DNA of 6,002 bases, from assembly GCA_964544635.1 (NCBI GenBank), contig CAZJCK010000122.1:1-6002 (forward strand). The letters are read 5' to 3'. Below, one piece after another: positions 1-5,677 of this stretch. Within the stretch, counting starts at the first letter, position 1; the number at the start of each line of letters is the position of its first letter. This stretch comes from CAZJCK01 sp964544635 (lineage in GTDB: Bacteria > Zixibacteria > MSB-5A5 > GN15 > FEB-12). The position numbers were made by a program, and so were the translations under genes. The notes below the pieces were generated by a model, which saw only the letters and a program-made list of their open reading frames with translations, did no database searches and had not been told where the DNA came from.

Positions 1-135
1 GGCATCCAACATGGACGGTTGCCGAATGACCTCACGATACAACTCAAGAAGTACGACTACCGTCGGTTATGTGCGGAACGTTCGTCTTTCCGCTCTCCAT
101 ATGGATATGCTGGACCCCAGCCGTCGCTGTGGTGA
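1..135 (+). CDS. Possible C-terminal end of a protein of unknown function (5' truncated)
   Basis: Frame +1 is open from the window edge to a TGA at 133-135 and would encode the last 44 residues of a protein whose start lies outside the window. The visible tail contains the stretches LPNDLTIQLKKYDYRRL and ending GPQPSLW; it has a mixed, basic composition that looks more natural than the serine- and arginine-rich reading in the next frame. I do not recognise the family. Support is positional: the reading stops before a tail-to-tail gap that holds a hairpin, as expected for a gene converging on the acyl-CoA dehydrogenase. Against it, the piece is short, its codon use is only weakly biased, and another plus frame is also open here. 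The call is tentative. Confidence 0.35.
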   Translation, partial: GIQHGRLPNDLTIQLKKYDYRRLCAERSSFRSPYGYAGPQPSLW

Positions 136-179
136 CAAAGAAGAGAACTGCTCGTTCGTTGCAGAGATGTGCAGACTGG

Positions 180-225
180 GCCCCGGCTCGGCATCACTAG
201 GCTGCGCCTCGGATTTGGCCGGGGC
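180..225. terminator. GC-rich hairpin in a convergent gap, candidate bidirectional terminator
   Basis: GCCCCGGC at 180-187 is the exact reverse complement of GCCGGGGC at 218-225, giving a perfect 8-bp stem. The 30-base loop holds a smaller hairpin, AGGC at 199-202 with GCCT at 206-209. It lies between the stop of the possible plus-strand gene (135) and the stop of the acyl-CoA dehydrogenase (293), which is where a shared terminator would sit. No T-tract follows on either strand, so it is not a canonical intrinsic terminator; it may instead protect 3' ends or work with Rho. Apart from this hairpin I see nothing in 136-292. Confidence 0.4.
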
Positions 226-292
226 GACACGAATCTGCCGCCCACAAACCTCTTCCCAGCCTCACCGCAGCACTCACCGCCGGGCAATCCCC

Positions 293-1447
293 CTACCCCT
301 CTGCAAGCTCCTTCATGATCTCGCGCGCGATCACGATCCGCTGTACCTCGTTTGTTCCCTCGAAAATCTCGCACAGTTTGACGTCGCGATAGATCCGCTC
401 AACGTTGTACTCGTGGGTATACCCGTAGCCGCCCAGAATCTGTATCGCCTGGTGCGCGATCTCGGTGCCCATCTCCGACGCATACATCTTCGCGATCGCT
501 GCATCCTTGATCACACTCTGGCCCGAGTCCTTCTTCCACGCCGCTTCATACACAACCATCCGCGACGCATGCAGCTTCGCCTGCATCTCCGCAAGCTTGA
601 ACTGGATCCCCTGGAACTTGAAGATTTCCTGGCCGAATTGCTGACGTTCATTGGAGTACTTTACTGCAATCTCGAACGCCCGCTGTGCCATCCCGACCGA
701 CTGTGCCCCCACCGAGATGCGACCGTGATTCAAGGTTTCCATAGCGATATTGAAGCCGCGCCCGACCTCGCCAATCTGGTGCGATTTCGGCACCCGGTAA
801 TCGGTGAAGATCAACTCCGATGTCGGCGACGCCTTGTAGCCCATCTTTTCTTCGTTCTTGCCGACCTCAAACCCGGGCTGATCGGTCTCGATGACGATCG
901 CCAGGATCCCCTTGGTCCGCAACTCCGGATCGGTCGTCGCAAACACCAGGATGTAATCCGCAATCGAACCCTGCGTCACCCACAACTTGGTGCCGTTCAG
1001 AATCCAGTGATCGCCGTCATCCTTCGCATGCAGCGTCAGCGATGCCGCGTCCGATCCCGAACCGGCCTCACTGAGTGAATACGCCGCGAATTTCTCACCG
1101 CCGCAGACGGGGGGGAGAAATTTCTGTTTCTGCTCCTCGGTCCCGAACTCCAAAAGCGGCACCGCGAACAGCGAACCGTGCACCGCCGCCGCCAGGGCGT
1201 GCGACGCACACCCGCGCGCCAGTTCTTCGATCGAAATCGTATAGGCCAGGTTGTCCAGACCGGCGCCCCCATACTCCTCCGGCACCTTCACACCCATCAA
1301 CCCCAGCTCCGCCATCTCGCGGATCAGATCCTTGTCGAGCGCCGCCTGCTTGTCAAACTCACCCGCCCGGGGAAACAACTTCTCGTCGCTGAACTTACGC
1401 GCTACATCGCGTACAAAAATCTGTTCATCAGATAACGTAAAATCCAT
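293..1447 (-). CDS. Acyl-CoA dehydrogenase (short/medium-chain type, FAD-dependent)
   Basis: This is a full-length 384-residue acyl-CoA dehydrogenase, which oxidises an acyl-CoA to the trans-2-enoyl-CoA using FAD and passes electrons to electron-transfer flavoprotein in the cytoplasm. The N-terminal helical domain covers roughly residues 1-120. The middle beta domain starts with the family signature SLSEAGSGSD (124-133) and includes the flavin-contacting stretch LWVTQGS (155-161). The C-terminal helical domain carries the second signature QILGGYGYTHEYNVERIYRD (336-355). Glu363 in IFEGTNEVQR occupies the catalytic-base position of the SCAD/MCAD/butyryl-CoA branch; isovaleryl- and long-chain enzymes place it elsewhere. 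Acyl chain length cannot be fixed from sequence. The ATG is followed at once by the usual opening MDFTLSDEQ and is preceded by a modest AGAGG Shine-Dalgarno. It lies 76 bases after the ATP-grasp gene and is probably last in the operon. No ETF or enoyl-CoA hydratase gene is in view. Confidence 0.96.
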   Translation of the reverse strand: MDFTLSDEQIFVRDVARKFSDEKLFPRAGEFDKQAALDKDLIREMAELGLMGVKVPEEYGGAGLDNLAYTISIEELARGCASHALAAAVHGSLFAVPLLEFGTEEQKQKFLPPVCGGEKFAAYSLSEAGSGSDAASLTLHAKDDGDHWILNGTKLWVTQGSIADYILVFATTDPELRTKGILAIVIETDQPGFEVGKNEEKMGYKASPTSELIFTDYRVPKSHQIGEVGRGFNIAMETLNHGRISVGAQSVGMAQRAFEIAVKYSNERQQFGQEIFKFQGIQFKLAEMQAKLHASRMVVYEAAWKKDSGQSVIKDAAIAKMYASEMGTEIAHQAIQILGGYGYTHEYNVERIYRDVKLCEIFEGTNEVQRIVIAREIMKELAEG

Positions 1448-1523
1448 CTTCGCCTCTTGCTTATCTCTGTTTTCTTCTCATACTTTCACATCTATACGCA
1501 AGGCCGCGGCCCCGCCGCAAGGC
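1448..1523 (-). other. Gap before the acyl-CoA dehydrogenase gene, possible weak internal promoter
   Basis: This is the largest gap within the minus-strand cluster. On the minus strand the 50 bases before the ATG are rich in A and G, unlike the GC-rich coding DNA around them. TATAGA (complement of 1491-1496) could be a -10 box, but the only -35 candidate, TTGCGG, is poor and 18 bases away. Just upstream, GGCCGCGGCC (1502-1511) is a perfect palindrome, and GCGGC/GCCGC (1506-1518) could form a small hairpin. The gap may allow separate control of the dehydrogenase, or it may simply be an intercistronic leader. Confidence 0.2.
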
Positions 1524-2441
1524 TCATCCCAGCCGTCGACGGATCATCTCCTGAAACGCCCGGCGCGCCTTGTGGCCGCTCTGTGCCTCGACATCGGGAG
1601 AATAGTTGGTCGTGCCATTAATATCGTAGGTATACACCGTCCCGTTCAGCGACTCCATAAACTCGATCCCGACCATATCAAACCCGGCATTCTTCGCCAG
1701 GTCTATGTACTTTTCGACCAGCGGATGCTCAAAACCTTCCACATACTCAAACACGCCGTTGATATCACACACCGCCCCGGACTGACCGCTCGCATCCGGC
1801 CCGCAGGCATCCGCCGGGCACAGGTCAAAGCCCGCCGCCGTCGAGCTGTGCAGTGCATACACTAATTCGCCGTCGACCAGCTCCACCCGCGTAATCCGCT
1901 CATGTCGCGGTTCTATATATTCCTGCACCAGCATGATACCGTCCGGCGACGGCTCAAATTCTTCCGAATGCAGGTACTCCGACAGCGCCGCCATGGTATC
2001 AAACTTGTGAATGCCGATCCCCTTGCCCGAACAGTTGTGCTTCGTAACCACCGGGAATATCAGCCGTCCTGCCGCCCGAGCCAGGTCCGCCACATCCGAG
2101 CCGAACACCGTATTCGGATAGCTCAACCCGTGGCGCTTGAGCAGCTGGTACTGCGCCACCTTGCTCAACTCGTAGTCTATCGTCCGCTTGTCATTGACAA
2201 CGACCCGGTGGTACGCCGCCAAATACTCCAGGTACTGCTCCGCGCGGATATGCGACAGGCGGTGTCCCCGTGACGGCGCCGACGGTGACACGCGGTTCAG
2301 GAAGATCACGTTGTCGGGCGGCTGGTTCAAATCCAGCTCCGTCTCTTCTATGAAATTCAGGCGGTGTTTCACCCCGATTTCATCCAGCGCCTCGACAAAA
2401 AACGGCAGCCATGCCTCGTTCTCATAAATAATCTCAACCAC
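1524..2441 (-). CDS. ATP-grasp ligase, RimK/glutathione-synthetase-like, substrate unknown
   Basis: This is a 305-residue ATP-grasp enzyme of the type that activates a carboxylate as an acyl phosphate and joins it to an amine or similar nucleophile. Numbering from the GTG at 2441, the pre-ATP-grasp domain opens with IIYENEAWLPFFVEALDEIG (near 4-23). The ATP-binding lysine and glycine-rich loop are in TKHNCSGKGIGIHKF (about 133-147). The hinge strand is MLVQEYIEP (about 170-178). The metal-binding end is GIEFMES (Glu260) and YDINGTTNY (Asp273, Asn275). A segment with three cysteines, starting LCPADACG (about 207-214), precedes the last core strands. An ATG at 2483 would add 14 residues, but it has no Shine-Dalgarno and overlaps the upstream gene by 50 bases. 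The GTG has GGTGG six bases upstream and overlaps that gene's stop by only 8 bases, which suggests translational coupling. The substrate is not identifiable; RimK-type glutamylation and peptide or cofactor ligation are both possible. Confidence 0.88.
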   Translation of the reverse strand: MVEIIYENEAWLPFFVEALDEIGVKHRLNFIEETELDLNQPPDNVIFLNRVSPSAPSRGHRLSHIRAEQYLEYLAAYHRVVVNDKRTIDYELSKVAQYQLLKRHGLSYPNTVFGSDVADLARAAGRLIFPVVTKHNCSGKGIGIHKFDTMAALSEYLHSEEFEPSPDGIMLVQEYIEPRHERITRVELVDGELVYALHSSTAAGFDLCPADACGPDASGQSGAVCDINGVFEYVEGFEHPLVEKYIDLAKNAGFDMVGIEFMESLNGTVYTYDINGTTNYSPDVEAQSGHKARRAFQEMIRRRLG

Positions 2442-3108
2442 GCGCCGCCACCATCCGCAGTGATCGCACTGCCTCGAGGTCATGATGAATCAACAGCCGC
2501 GCCATCTTCCGGCCCGAGAACCACTCGCCGTCATACTCCGCCGCAACCTTGTCGACCAGCGCGGGGAGGAGGTCAAGCGTGATCCTGCGAACCTCTGTCA
2601 GCGTTACAACGATCGAGGTACTCTCAACCAACTGCGGTTCTTCTCCAAGCGCCTGCAACTGACGTTGCTCCAAGTGTATCAAATGCTCCAACTCCTGCTT
2701 GCGTCCCAGCCACGGTTCTGCGAGCGGTTCAGTCGCCATTAATTGAGAACTCGTCAGCTGCACCACATTCACCAGTTCACGGTGACTCAAGTTCAACAGC
2801 CAGCCAATCTCAAAGGCATCATCGGATGACAGGGGAGAGCGGTCCGCCTCAAAGAATGCCCGGTGCAACCGCGACTCGGCGGCCTGCACCGGCTCGACCA
2901 GATCCGGCATTTCATCCGGCTCGTCCGACAGCATCGCGGCATCGTAATGATACCCCTCCCGCCATGCCAGGTATGACTCGGCGCGTTCTCCTGCCCGGGC
3001 GAAGAACGGATCACCCGGCTCAATTTCAACCGCGCAGCCGGCCAGGTCCAGCAGCCACAGCACAGCCGGGCCGCACGGCAGGTGTTCAACTCCGATCGTG
3101 TGGGACAT
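2434..3108 (-). CDS. Uncharacterised acidic, helix-rich protein coupled to the ATP-grasp gene
   Basis: I do not recognise this 224-residue protein. It has no signal peptide or clear membrane segment and should be cytoplasmic. The N-terminus (residues 1-30) has a short hydrophobic run, AVLWLLDLAG, containing two of the three early cysteine/glycine turns. Residues 61-90 are strongly acidic (SDEPDEMPDLVEP). Residues 95-155 look helical, and 134-156 are a charged stretch rich in Glu, Gln and Leu that could form a coiled coil. The C-terminal third (about 165-222) reads as two or three amphipathic helices. It has no catalytic motif I can name. The ATG at 3108 is the only usable start between an in-frame TGA (3127-3129) and the body of the protein, but its Shine-Dalgarno (GAGGT) is too distant at about 15 bases. 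It begins 47 bases after acs and its TGA overlaps the ATP-grasp start, so it may be a partner, adaptor or substrate carrier for that ligase. This is inferred from position only. Confidence 0.75.
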   Translation of the reverse strand: MSHTIGVEHLPCGPAVLWLLDLAGCAVEIEPGDPFFARAGERAESYLAWREGYHYDAAMLSDEPDEMPDLVEPVQAAESRLHRAFFEADRSPLSSDDAFEIGWLLNLSHRELVNVVQLTSSQLMATEPLAEPWLGRKQELEHLIHLEQRQLQALGEEPQLVESTSIVVTLTEVRRITLDLLPALVDKVAAEYDGEWFSGRKMARLLIHHDLEAVRSLRMVAARG

Positions 3109-3155
3109 ATGCCCAACATACCGACCTCACTCCATGGCGGCAAGCAGCTTCACGA

Positions 3156-5150
3156 CTATTCCTCTTCGTACTGGCGTTTAATCCGATTCAGCACATCCGG
3201 ATCAGCCAGCGTCGTCGTATCCCCCAGCACCTTGCCCGTGCCGATATCCCGCAGCAGGCGCCGCATGATCTTGCCCGACCGGGTCTTCGGCAGATCCGGC
3301 ACGAACATGATCTGTTCCGGCTTGGCCAGCGCCCCGATCTTCCGCGCCACGAAGTCACGCAACTGCGAGATCGTCTTCTGGTCATGCTCCACCCCCGGCC
3401 CCGGCGTCACGAACGCCGCCAGCGCCTCCCCCTTCAATTCGTGCGGGATGCCGACCACTGCCGCTTCGACTACCGACGGATGTTCGACCAGCGCCGATTC
3501 AACCTCCATCGTCGAAATGCGGTGCCCGGCCGTATTAATGACATCATCCACCCGGCCCAGCACCCAGAAATACTTGTCCTTGTCGATCTTGGCGCCGTCC
3601 CCCGGAAAATAAACGCCGTCCCACTTCGACCAGTAGGTATCGATCAGCCGCTGACGGTCCCCCCATATTCCGCGCAGCATCCCCGGCCACGGCTTGGTGA
3701 TCGCCAGGTAGCCACCACCATGTTTCACCACCTTACCCTCATCATCCAGGATCTCCGCCGCAATCCCCGGAAACGTATGTGTTGCCGACCCCGGCTTGGT
3801 TTCGGTGACCCCCGGCAACGGCGTGATCATGATATGCCCCGTTTCCGTTTGCCACCATGTATCCACGATCGGGCACTTCTTGTTCCCGATCACCGTATGG
3901 TACCACACCCACGCTTCCGGGTTGATCGGCTCACCGACAGTCCCCAAAAGGCGAAGCGACGACAGGTCATGCTTCTTCGGCCATTCGTCCCCCCACTTCA
4001 TAAACGCCCGGATTGCCGTCGGCGCCGTGTAAAATACATTCACACCGTAGTCTTCGACAATCTGCCAGAAACGGTCAGGGTCCGGCCAGTCCGGCGCTCC
4101 TTCGTACATCACCTGCGTGGCGCCATTCGCCAGCGGGCCATACGTAATGTATGAATGCCCTGTGATCCACCCGCAATCAGCCGTACACCAGTACACATCC
4201 TCCGGCTTCAGGTCAAACACCAGCTTGGTCGTCGCATACACGCCGGTCAGGTAACCACCGCACGAATGCATGATCCCTTTTGGTTTGCCGGTTGTCCCCG
4301 ACGTATACAAGATGAACAGAGGGTCTTCGGCATCCATAACAGCCGGTTTGCAATAGTTGTCCGCCTCCTGCATCAGACGGTGATACCAGTGATCCCGCCC
4401 CTCCTTCACGCGTAACAGGAAATCCCCGCGCTTGACTATCACCACATGGTCAATCGACGGACAGTCGGCGATGGCCACATCGGCATCATGCTTGAGCGGG
4501 ATGATCTGACCGCGACGGTACCCGCCGTCCGCCGTAATCAGCATCTTCGCCCCGGCATCATTAATACGGTCGCGCAGCGAATCGGGGGAGAAGCCGCCGA
4601 ATACCACCGAATGAATGGCTCCGATCCGCGCACACGCCAGCATCGCAATCACCAGCTCCGGGATCATCGGCAGGTAGATCACCACCCGATCCCCTTTCTT
4701 GATCCCCAGCCCCTTCAGCGCATTGGCGAACTTGTTTACATCCCGGTACAGCTCGGCATACGTCAACGTCCTCCGGTCCCCCGGTTCCCCCTCCCACATC
4801 AAGGCGGCCTTGTTGCGGTTCGGTCCGGCGATATGCTGGTCCAGGCAACTCTCGGTAACATTGAGCCTGCCGCCGATAAACCATTTGGCGTCGGGCGCCT
4901 TGAACTCAAACGCCTTCGTCCACTTCTTCTGCCACACCAGCTCCCTGGCCATCGACTCCCAGAACCTGGCCGGGTTTTTCGAGGCCGTTTCGTAGATCGA
5001 CTTCTTGTTCACCGTCGCCGCTTTGACGAACGCCGCCGGTGGTTTGAACTTCCGCTTCTCCTCCAACAGCGTATCAATCGTAGCATGAACTTCCGACTTG
5101 ACGATCTTCTTTTTGGTCGCCGTTTTTCTCTTGCGCGCCTTTTGGGCCAT
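3156..5150 (-). CDS. acs: Acetyl-CoA synthetase (AMP-forming acetate-CoA ligase)
   Basis: This 664-residue cytoplasmic enzyme converts acetate, ATP and CoA to acetyl-CoA via acetyl-AMP, and it matches the family's usual length of about 650. The ACS N-terminal domain lies near residues 45-115. The adenylation core follows, with the phosphate loop YTSGTTGKPKG (282-292), the acyl-pocket region GWITGHSYITYGPL (327-340), and DTWWQTETG (430-438). Trp433 is at the position that restricts the pocket to acetate in characterised Acs. The hinge region is YFPGDG...GRVDDVINTAGHRIS (514-546). The C-terminal lid holds PKTRSGKIMRR (621-631); Lys627 is the catalytic lysine that Pat-type acetyltransferases acetylate in Salmonella Acs. 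The ATG at 5150 follows AAAGGAG by 7 bases. The frame stays open upstream to 5525 but that extension has no family similarity. A lysine/arginine-rich segment (residues 4-18) precedes the conserved part. It is first in the minus-strand cluster and has its own promoter. Confidence 0.98.
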   Translation of the reverse strand: MAQKARKRKTATKKKIVKSEVHATIDTLLEEKRKFKPPAAFVKAATVNKKSIYETASKNPARFWESMARELVWQKKWTKAFEFKAPDAKWFIGGRLNVTESCLDQHIAGPNRNKAALMWEGEPGDRRTLTYAELYRDVNKFANALKGLGIKKGDRVVIYLPMIPELVIAMLACARIGAIHSVVFGGFSPDSLRDRINDAGAKMLITADGGYRRGQIIPLKHDADVAIADCPSIDHVVIVKRGDFLLRVKEGRDHWYHRLMQEADNYCKPAVMDAEDPLFILYTSGTTGKPKGIMHSCGGYLTGVYATTKLVFDLKPEDVYWCTADCGWITGHSYITYGPLANGATQVMYEGAPDWPDPDRFWQIVEDYGVNVFYTAPTAIRAFMKWGDEWPKKHDLSSLRLLGTVGEPINPEAWVWYHTVIGNKKCPIVDTWWQTETGHIMITPLPGVTETKPGSATHTFPGIAAEILDDEGKVVKHGGGYLAITKPWPGMLRGIWGDRQRLIDTYWSKWDGVYFPGDGAKIDKDKYFWVLGRVDDVINTAGHRISTMEVESALVEHPSVVEAAVVGIPHELKGEALAAFVTPGPGVEHDQKTISQLRDFVARKIGALAKPEQIMFVPDLPKTRSGKIMRRLLRDIGTGKVLGDTTTLADPDVLNRIKRQYEEE

Positions 5151-5157
5151 TGATGAT

Positions 5158-5164
5158 CTCCTTT
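5158..5164 (-). promoter_or_regulatory. Ribosome binding site that fixes the acs start
   Basis: The minus strand reads AAAGGAG here, an almost ideal Shine-Dalgarno, 7 bases before the ATG at 5150. It decides the start of acs against upstream in-frame codons reaching to 5525. Confidence 0.9.
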
Positions 5165-5187
5165 CGGGGATTGCTCGATTTTCGGTT

Positions 5188-5216
5188 ATAATGACCCGAC
5201 AGGTCCGCAGAGTCAA
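5188..5216 (-). promoter_or_regulatory. Probable sigma70-type promoter for acs and the downstream cluster
   Basis: On the minus strand TTGACT (complement of 5211-5216) is a 5/6 match to the -35 consensus. It is separated by exactly 17 bases from CATTAT (complement of 5188-5193), a 4/6 match to the -10 box. Transcription would start near 5181 and give a leader of about 30 bases carrying the strong acs ribosome binding site. The overlapping TATAAC is a better -10 word but would leave a 20-base spacer. The prediction is from sequence only. Confidence 0.6.
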
Positions 5217-5223
5217 GCTTGAC
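5212..5223. repeat. Perfect 12-base palindrome over the acs -35 box, candidate operator
   Basis: GTCAAGCTTGAC is its own reverse complement and covers five of the six bases of the predicted acs -35 hexamer. A symmetrical dimeric regulator bound here would block or modulate RNA polymerase. The palindrome also creates a TTGAC word on the plus strand, but no -10 box at suitable spacing follows there. A chance palindrome is possible. Confidence 0.35.
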
Positions 5224-5302
5224 CTTTCGCTGCCACGGCCGGCGCCGACGGACCGGGCTTGTCTTCCCTGGGCCCCTGACCCCGATCTCCGACAATGTCC
5301 AA

Positions 5303-5344
5303 CCGTTTTCACACATTGATACTCCCGTTTCACATATCCGATAT
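5303..5344. repeat. Tandem TTTCACA boxes and a short inverted repeat, possible regulator sites
   Basis: CCGTTTTCACA at 5303-5313 recurs as CCGTTTCACA at 5325-5334, with the two TTTCACA cores 21 bases apart, about two helical turns. The second box runs into ATATC-C-GATAT (5334-5344), an inverted repeat with 5-base arms. The cluster lies between the two divergent promoters, about 90-130 bases upstream of the acs -35 and a similar distance upstream of the plus-strand -35. That suits activator or repressor binding, but the repeats are short and no regulator family is recognised. Confidence 0.25.
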
Positions 5345-5449
5345 CACCCTGCAGGATACTCGCCACAACCGCCCTGTCTGCCCGAATATGACCGCTCAAA
5401 TCGGTTGGCCCGACTTTTGCACCAACGCCCCCTGAAGACCTATTAGACC

Positions 5450-5477
5450 TTGACTTTATTGGCTTTACGGGTATATT
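5450..5477 (+). promoter_or_regulatory. Probable sigma70-type promoter for the secreted-protein gene
   Basis: TTGACT (5450-5455) and TATATT (5472-5477) are each 5/6 matches to the -35 and -10 consensus and are separated by 16 bases. They sit in an AT-rich island that contrasts with the surrounding GC-rich DNA. Transcription would begin near 5484, leaving an untranslated leader of about 190 bases before the ATG at 5678. Confidence 0.6.
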
Positions 5478-5483
5478 TTCATG

Positions 5484-5677
5484 AACGAGATTGGGTTTAC
5501 TACAAGACTTTTGTACTACATACAATTACCTGAGTTAGCTGTACATACTCTCGTAACTAACAGCACGATCAGGGGCGGCGAGACACTCTCCACCAGTGAA
5601 TCGCATATTCTGCCCAGCCGACTCCCGGTTTGCCGGGCATAGGCGCAACGTGCGTCCTGTTGTGCTTTGGAGGAAAG
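5484..5677 (+). other. Long 5' leader of the secreted-protein gene with small hairpins
   Basis: The predicted transcript has an unusually long leader with no convincing ORF. It contains a TTGTA/TACAA hairpin (5511-5525), a GTTAG/CTAAC pairing (5534-5538 with 5557-5561), and a stable CCCGG-TTTG-CCGGG stem-loop (5624-5637). The last can be extended through a symmetric 4x4 internal loop by GCC/GGC (5617-5619 with 5642-5644). It ends about 30 bases before the ribosome binding site. It does not match a riboswitch class I can recognise; I looked for c-di-GMP-I features and did not find them. Confidence 0.3.
5669..5673 (+). promoter_or_regulatory. Ribosome binding site of the secreted-protein gene
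   Basis: GGAGG is a strong Shine-Dalgarno, four bases (AAAG) before the ATG at 5678, slightly closer than the usual 5-9. It supports that start together with the signal peptide that follows. Confidence 0.8.

Noticed and set aside
11..1078. A 355-codon open frame on the plus strand
   Set aside because: It runs antisense through most of the acyl-CoA dehydrogenase, whose complete signatures make the minus strand the real one. The product is Leu/Arg/His-rich and resembles no family.
2442..2483. A zinc-ribbon-like CDHCG at the N-terminus of the ATP-grasp protein
   Set aside because: It appears only if the ATG at 2483 is used. That start lacks a ribosome binding site, and the DNA already encodes the end of the upstream protein. 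Two cysteines alone do not make a zinc site.
3109..3143. A competing start in another frame (ATG at 3119, four bases after GAGGT)
   Set aside because: That frame stops at 2793 and its product is Arg/Cys-rich without features. The frame from 3108 is longer and abuts the ATP-grasp gene. The better-placed Shine-Dalgarno is noted but is probably coincidental.
2826..4154. A 442-codon open frame on the plus strand
   Set aside because: It is antisense to acs and the unknown gene. Its product is Arg/Pro/His-rich with no family motifs, typical of the shadow of GC-rich coding DNA.
5219..5446. Small plus-strand open frames between the divergent promoters
   Set aside because: They have no ribosome binding site, unnatural composition and no match to a known small protein.
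5151..5525. A 125-residue N-terminal extension of acetyl-CoA synthetase
   Set aside because: The frame is open by chance. The strong AAAGGAG before the ATG at 5150, the usual family length and the promoter at 5188-5216 all place the start at 5150.
5611..5646. A c-di-GMP-I riboswitch suggested by the GC-rich hairpin
   Set aside because: The conserved GEMM core words and the two-helix arrangement are not present; only a simple stem-loop can be seen.
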